The notes under the pieces are model-generated. The model was not told the origin of the DNA, searched no databases, and saw nothing but the letters and a program-made list of their open reading frames with translations. Both the position numbers and the translations under genes were made by a program. Of a stretch of DNA of 63,424 bases, positions 8,957 through 16,863 are shown one piece after another. Each line of letters begins with the position of its first letter. Position 1 is the first letter of the stretch. Source of the DNA: Clostridiales bacterium (lineage in GTDB: Bacteria; Bacillota; Clostridia; Saccharofermentanales; Saccharofermentanaceae); assembly GCA_017964005.1 (NCBI GenBank), contig JAGCSR010000028.1:1-63424 (forward strand), given 5' to 3'.

Positions 8957-9349
8957 ATGCAAAGAGTCGCAGATTTTCTCAAAGATGCTGAAACTTATTA
9001 TCTGGCAACTGTTGAAGGAGACCAGCCCAGAGTAAGGCCTTTCGGGACGGTTAACCTGTTCGAAGGCAAGATCTATATACAGACCGGCAAGGTCAAGGAT
9101 GTGTCCAAACAGCTGCATATCAATCCCAAGGCTGAGATCTGCGCCTTCAAGGACGGCAAGTGGCTCCGGGTTGCCTGTAAGTTAGTAGAGGATGACCGGA
9201 TCGAAGCAAGGCAGGCCATGCTCGACGCATACCCGATGCTGGCGCAGATGTATAAGGCAGACGACGGAAATACGGAAGTATTCTATATGGAAGATGCGAC
9301 GGCAACGTTCTCATCCTTTACGGCAGCGCCTGAAGTGATCACATTCTGA
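8957..9349 (+). CDS. Pyridoxamine 5'-phosphate oxidase-like flavin-binding protein
   Basis: 130 residues with the split-barrel fold pattern of small PNPOx-like proteins: a start RVADFLKDAETYYLATV, then QPRVRPFGTVN and a following strand pair, ending FSSFTAAPEVITF. These bind FMN or F420-type cofactors and often act as minor oxidoreductases of unknown substrate. GGAGGTG sits 7 bases before ATG 8957; a longer frame from 8915 is unlikely. It is 28 bp upstream of the flavoprotein gene and probably cotranscribed with it, a sensible partner in redox defence. Confidence 0.8.
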   Translation: MQRVADFLKDAETYYLATVEGDQPRVRPFGTVNLFEGKIYIQTGKVKDVSKQLHINPKAEICAFKDGKWLRVACKLVEDDRIEARQAMLDAYPMLAQMYKADDGNTEVFYMEDATATFSSFTAAPEVITF

Positions 9350-9377
9350 TCGGACAATACCAAAGGAGACATTATCT

Positions 9378-11171
9378 ATGTTTGTAAGCAAGGACATTAT
9401 CTATATCGGTGTTAACGATCACAAGATCGATCTGTTCGAAGGGCAGTATGTGGTGCCTAACGGGATGGCATATAACTCCTACGTCATCAAGGACGGCAAG
9501 ATCGCGGTCATGGACACCGTGGATAAGAATTTCACACACGAGTGGCTTGATAATCTGCAGCAGGCTCTTGACGGAAGAGATCCGGATTACCTGGTGGTCC
9601 AGCATATGGAGCCTGACCATTCCGCCAATATAGAGAATTTCATGAAGACATACCCTGAGGCGAAGATCGTATCTTCCGCCAAGGCATTCACCATGATGGG
9701 CAACTTCTTCGGAACACAGTACGAAGACAGAAGGATCGTTGTGGCAGAAGGAGATACGCTGGAACTGGGCAATCATACCCTGAGCTTTATTGCGGCTCCC
9801 ATGGTCCACTGGCCCGAGGTCATCATGACATACGACAATGTTGATAAGGTCCTGTTCTCAGCAGACGGCTTCGGTAAGTTTGGAGCGCTGGATGTTGAAG
9901 AGGACTGGGCATGCGAAGCCCGCCGTTACTATATCGGCATTGTCGGCAAGTACGGCGCCCAGGTCCAGGCAGTCTTGAAGAAGGCTGCAGGCCTTGATAT
10001 CGCTATCATATGCCCTTTGCACGGACCGGTTCTTAATGAGAATCTGTCCTACTATATAAACCTCTATGATATCTGGTCCTCTTACGGGGTTGAGACAGAA
10101 GGCATCGCAGTCTTCTACACATCCGTTTACGGACACACTAAGGCTGCGGTCGAACTGCTCGCGGAGAAGCTTCGGAACAACGGGTGCCCCAAGGTTGTCG
10201 TTAACGACCTTGCAAGAGAAGATATGGCTGAGTGTGTCGAGGACGCGTTCCGTTACGGAAGGATCGTCCTTGCGACTACAACTTATAACGCAGACGTCTT
10301 CCCCTTCATGAGAGAGTTCATAGAGCACCTGACCGAGCGCGGATTCAAGAACAAGACCATCGGTCTCATCGAGAACGGATCCTGGGCTCCCCAGGCGATC
10401 AAGACAATGAAGGCGATGCTGGAGAAGTCCCAGAACATCACCTGGTGCGACAACAACGTCAAGATCATGTCCGCTCTTAACGATGACTCCAAGGGTCAGA
10501 TAGATGCTCTCGCAAAAGAACTCTGTCAGGATTATCTCGCGCAGAAAGAAGACACTGCCAACAAGAACGATCTTAAGGCACTGTTCAATATAGGTTATGG
10601 TCTTTATGTCGTTACATCTAACGACGGCAAGAAGGACAACGGCATGATCGTAAATACCGTAACCCAGGTAACCAATACCCCCAACAGGATCGCGGTTACC
10701 ATCAATAAAGAGAACTATTCGCATCATATTATCAAGCAGACCGGCGTCATGAACATCAACTGCCTGTCGGAAGAGGCTCCTTTCTCGGTATTCGAGAACT
10801 TCGGGTTCCAAAGCGGCAGGAGTGTTGATAAGTTCTCAGGCGCAGAAGACCTCCTGCGTTCCGACAACGGACTGGTATTCTTATCCAAGTATATTAATTC
10901 CTTCATGTCACTGAAGGTTGAAGATTATGTTGATCTTGATACTCACGGGATGTTCATCTGCTCCATTACCGAAGCCCGCGTCCTGTCTGACAAGAAGACC
11001 ATGACCTACACTTACTATCAGGATAAGGTTAAGCCGAAGCCGGAGACTGAAGGCAAGAAAGGCTGGGTCTGCAAGGTCTGCGGTTATGTCTACGAAGGCG
11101 ATGAACTTCCCGACGATATCGTCTGCCCCCTCTGTAAGCATGGTGCTGCCGATTTTGAACCCATCGAATAA
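9378..11171 (+). CDS. Four-domain A-type flavoprotein: diiron beta-lactamase fold, flavodoxin, flavin reductase, rubredoxin
   Basis: 597 residues. Residues 1-240 form a metallo-beta-lactamase-like domain with the diiron ligands H76-x-E78-x-D80-H81, H144, D163 and H215. Residues 242-390 are a flavodoxin (FMN) domain beginning GIAVFYTSVYGHT. Residues ~405-540 are a flavin-reductase-like split barrel. The last 36 residues are rubredoxin, with iron ligands C565, C568, C583 and C586. FprA/FlRd family enzymes reduce O2 or NO to water or N2O; fusing the flavin reductase and rubredoxin would let NAD(P)H electrons reach the diiron site in one chain. The next gene begins 12 bp downstream, so it may share a transcript with the radical SAM genes. 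Confidence 0.93.
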   Translation: MFVSKDIIYIGVNDHKIDLFEGQYVVPNGMAYNSYVIKDGKIAVMDTVDKNFTHEWLDNLQQALDGRDPDYLVVQHMEPDHSANIENFMKTYPEAKIVSSAKAFTMMGNFFGTQYEDRRIVVAEGDTLELGNHTLSFIAAPMVHWPEVIMTYDNVDKVLFSADGFGKFGALDVEEDWACEARRYYIGIVGKYGAQVQAVLKKAAGLDIAIICPLHGPVLNENLSYYINLYDIWSSYGVETEGIAVFYTSVYGHTKAAVELLAEKLRNNGCPKVVVNDLAREDMAECVEDAFRYGRIVLATTTYNADVFPFMREFIEHLTERGFKNKTIGLIENGSWAPQAIKTMKAMLEKSQNITWCDNNVKIMSALNDDSKGQIDALAKELCQDYLAQKEDTANKNDLKALFNIGYGLYVVTSNDGKKDNGMIVNTVTQVTNTPNRIAVTINKENYSHHIIKQTGVMNINCLSEEAPFSVFENFGFQSGRSVDKFSGAEDLLRSDNGLVFLSKYINSFMSLKVEDYVDLDTHGMFICSITEARVLSDKKTMTYTYYQDKVKPKPETEGKKGWVCKVCGYVYEGDELPDDIVCPLCKHGAADFEPIE

Positions 11172-11183
11172 GGAGATGAACCC

Positions 11184-11525
11184 ATGAAGACACCGAACAG
11201 CAATAAGGACAAGAAAGTTACGGCCGCCAAGATCATCGCGGGTATCGCGACGACAGCGGTCCTCGGAATGAATGTCAACGGATGCGTGTACGGACCGCCC
11301 ATCGATCCTACACAGAACGAGGTTCCCTGTGTGTACGGACCTCCGGAGACTTTCGAGACGCAGGATGTCACTCCCCCGGAGACAACCTACGATGCATCAA
11401 ATAACCAGAATGAAGATGTTTACGGGCCTCCCGAGGACTTCGGATTCGACCCTTCCGATAATGAGACGCCTGCAGTATACGGACCTCCGGAAGCAATGTC
11501 CGAGACATCGGAGGCAGGAACCTGA
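11184..11525 (+). CDS. Small lipoprotein with four VYGPP motifs, candidate radical-SAM substrate
   Basis: 113 residues. A basic N-terminus and a hydrophobic stretch (12-29) end in a lipobox-like VNGC with Cys34, so the mature protein is probably lipid-anchored outside the membrane. The rest is acidic and disordered-looking and holds four copies of VYGPP (Tyr36, 51, 80 and 99), three followed by Glu, with spacers rich in Asp, Glu, Thr and Asn. AAGGAGATGAACCC precedes the start. Its TGA overlaps the radical SAM start by one base (TGATG), implying coupled translation. Repeats of a fixed core beside a SPASM enzyme are what one expects of a peptide or lipoprotein substrate; I recall a described rSAM/lipoprotein pairing in Bacteroidetes whose lipoproteins also carry YG-type motifs, but the modification is unknown. 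Confidence 0.8.
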   Translation: MKTPNSNKDKKVTAAKIIAGIATTAVLGMNVNGCVYGPPIDPTQNEVPCVYGPPETFETQDVTPPETTYDASNNQNEDVYGPPEDFGFDPSDNETPAVYGPPEAMSETSEAGT

Positions 11526-12616
11526 TGAACAGGGTCGATCCTGTTATAGCCAAGGTCAAGACCGATCACCTAACGCAGCTCGCCGACTATGTCGACGGGC
11601 TGTATGGCGCCCCGGAATTACGGCATCTGTTCTTCGAACTTACATCTGCCTGTAACGAACGGTGCTTCCACTGCGGCAGCAACTGCTCCGTTCCCGGCAA
11701 AGATGAACTTACAACAGATGAGTTCAAGGAGATATTGGATCAGGTCAAAGAAGACTTCGATATCAGCAAGATCCTCCTTTGCATTACCGGAGGAGAACCT
11801 CTCATACGCCGGGACTTCTTCGAGATAATGAACTACGCCCGTAACCTCGGATACCGCTGGGGCATGACATCCAATGCCACCCTGATCACAAAGGATGTTG
11901 CGCATAAACTGGCGGATGCCGGAATGCGCACCATATCCGTGTCGATCGACGGAATGCCCGAGACCCACGATAAGCTCCGCGGAATGCCGAGGGCATATGA
12001 ACTTGCGATGCAGGGAATACAGAATCTCATAGATGAGGATGTTTTCGATGCGGTCCAGGTGACCAGTGTCTTTAATCACGAAAATATAAAACAGATCAAT
12101 GAGCTCTTCGATGTGATGAAGGGCATAGACATAGACTCCTGGAGAGTCATTAATCTCGAACCTATCGGAAGGGCGCTGACAAGGCCCGAACTGATGTGTA
12201 CCCCCGAGGACTTAAGGACTATGTTCGAGTTCATACGACAGGCACGCCGTGACGGATACCCTGTTATGTACGGGTGCAGCCACTATCTGGGACTGGACTT
12301 CGAAGCCGAGGTCCGCGACTGGTACTGGCTCTGCAACGCGGGAGTCTATACCGCGAGCATAATGAGCAATGGCGATATCGGAGCTTGTCTTGATATCGAG
12401 AGGAACCCGAAGACCATACAGGGCAACATCCGGAAGGAAAGATTCTCGGATGTCTGGAAGAACAGGTTCGAGATATTCAGGAGAGATAAGTCCTGTGATT
12501 CTTCCAAGTGTTCCGGATGTGAGCATAAGGGATTTTGCAGGGGAGATGCTTACCACTCCTGGGATTACGACAACGACGAACCTTTGGTATGCATGAAGGG
12601 CGTGTTGTTCGACTGA
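11525..12616 (+). CDS. Radical SAM/SPASM enzyme, probable lipoprotein or peptide maturase
   Basis: 363 residues. The radical SAM cluster motif is C43-x3-C47-x2-C50 and ITGGEPL follows as the SAM-binding GGE motif. The C-terminus has a SPASM-type set of cysteines (C270, C288, C324, C329, C332, C338, C356) that would hold auxiliary 4Fe-4S clusters; enzymes of this class modify ribosomally made peptides or proteins. It starts inside the stop codon of the VYGPP lipoprotein gene, which is therefore the likely substrate. Just before the first cluster its own sequence contains LYGAPE (27-32), similar to the substrate motif. Alternatives are a haem-biosynthesis-like or anSME-like enzyme, but the coupled precursor argues for a maturase. 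Confidence 0.88.
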   Translation: MNRVDPVIAKVKTDHLTQLADYVDGLYGAPELRHLFFELTSACNERCFHCGSNCSVPGKDELTTDEFKEILDQVKEDFDISKILLCITGGEPLIRRDFFEIMNYARNLGYRWGMTSNATLITKDVAHKLADAGMRTISVSIDGMPETHDKLRGMPRAYELAMQGIQNLIDEDVFDAVQVTSVFNHENIKQINELFDVMKGIDIDSWRVINLEPIGRALTRPELMCTPEDLRTMFEFIRQARRDGYPVMYGCSHYLGLDFEAEVRDWYWLCNAGVYTASIMSNGDIGACLDIERNPKTIQGNIRKERFSDVWKNRFEIFRRDKSCDSSKCSGCEHKGFCRGDAYHSWDYDNDEPLVCMKGVLFD

Positions 12617-12626
12617 GGTTATAACA

Positions 12627-13421
12627 ATGGATATCAAAGACAAAAGGATAGATTCAGGCAAGGCCTTCGACTGGGGGAGGACCTCGGAAGAATATGCCAG
12701 ATTCAGGGATATCTACCCTGAAGAGTTTTACCGCAAGATCGTTGACAGAGGGCTTTGCACAGAAGGGCAGAATGTCCTTGATTTAGGTACCGGGACGGGA
12801 GTCCTGCCCCGCAATATGTACAGGTTCGGGGCAAAGTGGACCGGAACCGATATATCTCCCGAACAGATCGAGCAGGCAAAGATCCTGGCGGATCAGGCAG
12901 GGATGGATATAGATTTCCGCTCAGTGTCCGCCGAGGATATAGAGGGCGAAGACGGAACATACGATGTTATAACCGCATGCCAGTGCTTCTGGTACTTCGA
13001 TCACGACAAGGTCATGCCCAAGCTCGCCGCATTGCTCAAGCCCGGAGGGAAACTCCTGATACTCTATATGGCGTGGCTCCCTTTTGAAGATCCCATCGCA
13101 GCCGCAAGCGAGGAGCTCGTACTGAAGTACAGTCCAAAGTGGTCAGGCGGCAGGGAGAAGAGACATCCCATCTGGATACCTGACGTGGCATATGAGTTTT
13201 TCGATATGGAAGATCACGAGGAGTACGACATCAAAGTACCCTTCACGAGGGAGACCTGGAACGGCAGGATGAAAGCCTGCCGTGGTGTGGGTGCGTCTCT
13301 TACCGATGATGAGATAAGGTCATGGGAAGAAGAGCATAGAGCGCTTCTTGCAAGGATCGCACCGGATGAGTTCGAAGTATTGCACTATGCCGCTCTGGCA
13401 GTGCTTAAGAGGAAAGATTAA
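12627..13421 (+). CDS. Class I SAM-dependent methyltransferase
   Basis: 264 residues. Motif I is VLDLGTGTG at residues 50-58 and the acidic end of strand 2 is GTDIS; the post-motif region has TACQCFWYFD and LLKPGGKLLI, typical of UbiE-like small-molecule methyltransferases. It begins 10 bp after the radical SAM gene with GAGGTTATAACA before the ATG, so it belongs to the same transcript. The substrate is not predictable; a second modification of the VYGPP protein is possible but class I enzymes like this often act on small molecules. It ends in a 4-base overlap with the convergent radical SAM gene. Confidence 0.85.
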   Translation: MDIKDKRIDSGKAFDWGRTSEEYARFRDIYPEEFYRKIVDRGLCTEGQNVLDLGTGTGVLPRNMYRFGAKWTGTDISPEQIEQAKILADQAGMDIDFRSVSAEDIEGEDGTYDVITACQCFWYFDHDKVMPKLAALLKPGGKLLILYMAWLPFEDPIAAASEELVLKYSPKWSGGREKRHPIWIPDVAYEFFDMEDHEEYDIKVPFTRETWNGRMKACRGVGASLTDDEIRSWEEEHRALLARIAPDEFEVLHYAALAVLKRKD

Positions 13422-14758
13422 CCTTCGCGGATGATCCTGCTTATCTCCCCGAGATCGTTGCCGCAGGATAGAAGTTCTGACACCTTTGCCTGATACTTTG
13501 CCATGAGAACATGGTCGAATTCGTAAGCTTTCTTAAGGCAGTCGTGCTCCAGAGTATAATTCTCGCGGAATACGCCGATAGCGTAGCGGATCTCGTCCCT
13601 GGTAAGTATCGAGGTGCCGTAGGTATTCGTTGTGTTTGAGAAACTGCAGTAGATGTCGGGCGAAGGATCTTCGATGCCGGATGTGTCGAAGTTCATATAC
13701 TCGTTGAACACCGCGATATTGCTGTCGATATCCTTTGCGTACTGATAAGTGTTTTGCAGTGAATCCCAGGTATCTTCGGGGAATCCGATTATGTAGAATC
13801 CCATCGTAAGGAGCCCTTTATCCTTGAGCATCCTTACGGTGTCTTTCTGGAAAGTCAGGTCGCCTTTGTTGCTGTTATATTCTTTGATGATATCCTTGTC
13901 CCCGGTCTCGACACCGAAGAGGACCATAAAGAGCCCGGCCTTCTTCATGAGCTCTGCCGTCTCTTCATCAATGCTGTCCAGCCTCGTCTCGCATGTCCAC
14001 TTTATATTGATCCCTTCTTTGATCATCCTCTTACAGAGATCTTGTACTCTCTTCTTGTCGTAAGTGAAGAACTGGTCGCGGAACTGCACGATCTTCGCGC
14101 CCAGGGATTCGAAGGTCTTAAGGTCTTCTATGACCTTATCGATGCTCCGGGTCTCATAAGCCTTATAGAACTGGGTATACGGGCAATACTTACAGCCCAT
14201 CATGCAGCCTCGGCTCGCCTGGACCGACAGCCTTATATCGCCTTCTTCGGTAATATATTTCCTGTAGTCGGCGAGTGTGTAATCCGGGGTGGGAAGATCG
14301 TCAATGGTGCCTTCCCTGCCGTTGACATACCGGTAGATATAAAGATCCAACGGTTCATCGATGATCTCATCGATATCCGTATGTGAAGCCAGCCATATGC
14401 TGACGGGTTTTGCCGCTTGCCCTGCGATCATGATATAGCGGGAAGGAGAAGACTCCTTGATCTTCCTTATGAGTTCGATGTCACACTTAATGGTGGCTGC
14501 GGAAGTCTTGATAATGATCTTGTCGACCGGAGTTCCGATGATCTTTGCGAGGAGTTCATCGGGCGGGAGCTTATCTGATTCGGCGTCGATTACCGTAACT
14601 TCGTGATCTTCTGATCCTGCCAATACCGTGGCGGCGCTGATCAGGGGAAGGTCCGGATAGACTTCATTGCCTGTCAGGACCGTGCCGAATTCGCCGTGGG
14701 CGTCACTATGAACATTGACACCGTAGTATGGTCTTACAAGCAGAAAAGATTCACTCAT
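13418..14758 (-). CDS. B12-binding-type radical SAM protein
   Basis: 446 residues. The N-terminal ~150 residues have the alternating pattern of a cobalamin-binding-like domain (IDAESDKLPPDELLAKI, IMIAGQAA), although no clear DxHxxG motif is visible. The radical SAM motif is C185-x3-C189-x2-C192 inside RGCMMGCKYCPY. The later part (ETRLDSIDEE, GVETGDKDII, GFYIIGFPEDT) is typical of the B12-binding radical SAM superfamily (BchE, HpnP-like and many methylases). It converges on the methyltransferase gene, overlapping 4 bases. Substrate unknown; its position next to the VYGPP cluster may be functional or chance. Confidence 0.85.
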   Translation of the reverse strand: MSESFLLVRPYYGVNVHSDAHGEFGTVLTGNEVYPDLPLISAATVLAGSEDHEVTVIDAESDKLPPDELLAKIIGTPVDKIIIKTSAATIKCDIELIRKIKESSPSRYIMIAGQAAKPVSIWLASHTDIDEIIDEPLDLYIYRYVNGREGTIDDLPTPDYTLADYRKYITEEGDIRLSVQASRGCMMGCKYCPYTQFYKAYETRSIDKVIEDLKTFESLGAKIVQFRDQFFTYDKKRVQDLCKRMIKEGINIKWTCETRLDSIDEETAELMKKAGLFMVLFGVETGDKDIIKEYNSNKGDLTFQKDTVRMLKDKGLLTMGFYIIGFPEDTWDSLQNTYQYAKDIDSNIAVFNEYMNFDTSGIEDPSPDIYCSFSNTTNTYGTSILTRDEIRYAIGVFRENYTLEHDCLKKAYEFDHVLMAKYQAKVSELLSCGNDLGEISRIIREG

Positions 14759-14877
14759 TACAATATCCTCACAAAGTTTACTTATTGTAAAATTTTACTC
14801 CCAAATAGCAGGAATGACAATTTGGAGGTTTGTCACGGAAGTTCGGGTAAGAGATCATACCCGATCTATCGCATAAG

Positions 14878-14906
14878 TAAAGCTGCTCTCCACAAGGAGG
14901 GCAGCT
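14878..14906 (-). terminator. Hairpin downstream of the anti-sigma-like gene
   Basis: AGCTGCTCTCC and GGAGGGCAGCT arms around a short ACAA loop. On the minus strand it is followed by TTTACTT. It lies 33 bp beyond the stop of the minus-strand gene ending at 14939. The U-tract is short, so efficiency is uncertain. Confidence 0.6.
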
Positions 14907-14938
14907 CGTGTAACCTGCTATGATTCAAGGATGAGAGA

Positions 14939-16096
14939 TCACTTAAGTGTGAAATCAGTACCGTCGATCGTGATCTTGGCGATGTTGTCAACATCTACAA
15001 GGCGGTTGAACAGAACAGTAAAGCCTGTGTCGTCTCCGCAGATGTAACCGTAGCTTGCAGTGTTCTCATCAAAGACGAGATATGTAGATCCGTCGTTGAG
15101 TGTGATCTTGACATTGCTTACGGAATCAAGAGCTTCGCCCTTGGGCGCCTTGCCACCGGTGGAATCCCACTTCATTGCGATAGGCGAGATCTTGATCGTG
15201 CCCTTATCAGAGGATTTGAATGTCTCGGAGGTGAGCTTGTCCGCTACGGGGACCTTGACACTCTTGCTGTCCTTGATGTAGCTTGTGTCACCCTTCTCGT
15301 TATTCATCTTCTCGATATTAGCTCTGGTGTCTTTGTATTCCTGACAGAAAAGAGTGATATGGTCTTTTATGGAAGACTTTGATCCGATCGTTACCATGTA
15401 CTCATAGCAATAGAGCTTGGTATCCGTTGAACGCTCAAGGTCTACCCAGATCTTGCCCGCGCCTTCTTCAAATCCGAACATGATGTTCTGATCTTCATTG
15501 AACCACGCGCCCTTTGCCTCGTTGTCAAGCTGACTGTAATTGAAGCAGTTAACGCCGCCGGCTCTTTCGACTGTGTAGGCAGCAACGATTCCCATGCCGT
15601 CATGTACGACTGTCTCAACCGTGACGGTCGTGTCACCGATAGTTGTTGATACAGGCTCAGTCGTGTACTTGCCGTTCAGAAGTTTGTCGGCAACATCAGG
15701 GTCCTGAGCTGCGTATTCGATCTTGGGCATCTTGACATCAACAGTTACAGGATTGCCATCGTCATCGATCTTGCCGGATTCGACGATCGTCACCTGATGG
15801 CTTGCCACATTCGACTTTCCTTCGTTGCCCCAGATCCTTGCGAACAGTTCTCCGCCGGTTGCTGCATTTACAACGAACGGCGATGCCATTACCAATGCAG
15901 CAGCAGCCACTGCCACCTTTATTCCCAAATGGCTTACTTTTGCTTTCTTATCGTTCTTTACACTCTTCATGATAGATTCCTTTCTCGCATTGTACGATGC
16001 AGAGAAGACATGATCTTCAACACCGTCGGTGATGTGATCAAATTCTTCTATGCTGATGTCGGGTGCGAGGATATCATCTTTATATTCGTTGCTCAT
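14939..16096 (-). CDS. DUF4179-like membrane protein, probable anti-sigma factor
   Basis: 385 residues. A cytoplasmic region of ~57 residues precedes one membrane segment near 58-78 (IKVAVAAAALVMASPFVV), then a long extracellular part with two beta-rich domains. This topology, and the position 49 bp after an ECF sigma gene on the same strand, match DUF4179-type anti-sigma factors of Clostridia. I place the start at ATG 16096 because AAGGAGAAAGAAA precedes it; an upstream in-frame start at 16132 lacks a ribosome site. The extracellular domain would sense an envelope or antimicrobial signal, but the ligand is unknown. Confidence 0.8.
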   Translation of the reverse strand: MSNEYKDDILAPDISIEEFDHITDGVEDHVFSASYNARKESIMKSVKNDKKAKVSHLGIKVAVAAAALVMASPFVVNAATGGELFARIWGNEGKSNVASHQVTIVESGKIDDDGNPVTVDVKMPKIEYAAQDPDVADKLLNGKYTTEPVSTTIGDTTVTVETVVHDGMGIVAAYTVERAGGVNCFNYSQLDNEAKGAWFNEDQNIMFGFEEGAGKIWVDLERSTDTKLYCYEYMVTIGSKSSIKDHITLFCQEYKDTRANIEKMNNEKGDTSYIKDSKSVKVPVADKLTSETFKSSDKGTIKISPIAMKWDSTGGKAPKGEALDSVSNVKITLNDGSTYLVFDENTASYGYICGDDTGFTVLFNRLVDVDNIAKITIDGTDFTLK

Positions 16097-16145
16097 TTTC
16101 TTTCTCCTTATGTGGGTATTCCTGTTTGACAATGCTTTGCGGTCT

Positions 16146-16664
16146 TTACGCCTGATCGAAGCTCTTGCGCATCATCTTCTTGGCCCGTTCGAATCGTTTT
16201 CGAACATTAGCTTCGGAGATGTTAAGCCGGTCGGCGGTTTCCCGTACCGAGTAATCGCGGATGACAAGACAGTCCACGACATCAAAGTATTTGTCCGGTA
16301 GGTCGTTCATGAGCGGTGTGCACTCGGCACCCGTGTCGGAGGTTTCTTCAGGGTTCGCATTGCCTGCGATCTGTATATCTTCAAGTTTATCCGTCAGGCT
16401 TACGATCTTATTCTCGTTCTTTCTCTTGTTATAGATGTTGATCGAAGCATTCCTGATAACAGTTATGATGTACCGTTTGCAATCGTCCGAATCTGCGTTA
16501 TCAAAATGGACCTTATGTCTGATAAGTTTTAAAAATGCGTCCTGTACGGCGTCTTCAGCCAGTGATTCGTCGTGCAATATGGAATAAGCCACGCGATACA
16601 TCTTCTGCTCATAGAGAGAATAACAGTCTTCTATGAATGAGATCTGCTTTTGCGGTAATGCCAT
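16146..16664 (-). CDS. ECF-type RNA polymerase sigma factor
   Basis: 172 residues. Region 2 includes MYRVAYSILHDESLAEDAVQ and the downstream RYIITVIRNASINIY; region 4 ends with a helix-turn-helix around YSVRETADRLNISEANVRKR. The start at 16664 has AAAGGAGACAGGATA upstream. It is followed by the DUF4179-like gene, giving the usual sigma/anti-sigma order. The region before it (16700-16760) reads, on the minus strand, CAACTGTTATATAGGG, which may contain an autoregulated ECF promoter, but I cannot prove the -35. Confidence 0.9.
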   Translation of the reverse strand: MALPQKQISFIEDCYSLYEQKMYRVAYSILHDESLAEDAVQDAFLKLIRHKVHFDNADSDDCKRYIITVIRNASINIYNKRKNENKIVSLTDKLEDIQIAGNANPEETSDTGAECTPLMNDLPDKYFDVVDCLVIRDYSVRETADRLNISEANVRKRFERAKKMMRKSFDQA

Positions 16665-16815
16665 TATCCTGTCTCCTTTTCCGGTTTTGTAAGTCCTGAT
16701 CATTATGCATTCAGAGGATCCTGTGATCGTCCTTACACCCTATATAACAGTTGAGGTGTCCGATCTGTGACATTTTTCGCGAAAAAATATCCATAAGCCT
16801 CAATTTCTTCATATA

Positions 16816-16824
16816 TGTTATAAT
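16816..16824 (+). promoter_or_regulatory. Extended -10 element before the MATE gene
   Basis: TGTTATAAT, a TGn-extended -10, 40 bp before the GTG start at 16864. A 14-base palindrome TTTTTCGCGAAAAA lies just upstream at 16773-16786 and could be a regulator site for either divergent gene. Confidence 0.5.
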
Positions 16825-16863
16825 CCATACCTACTAAAATGAACAGGATGAAGAGGCAATATT

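Noticed and set aside
11184..11525. Plain low-complexity surface lipoprotein without any link to the enzyme
   Set aside because: The four near-identical VYGPP motifs and the one-base gene overlap with the SPASM gene favour a precursor role, though this remains an inference.
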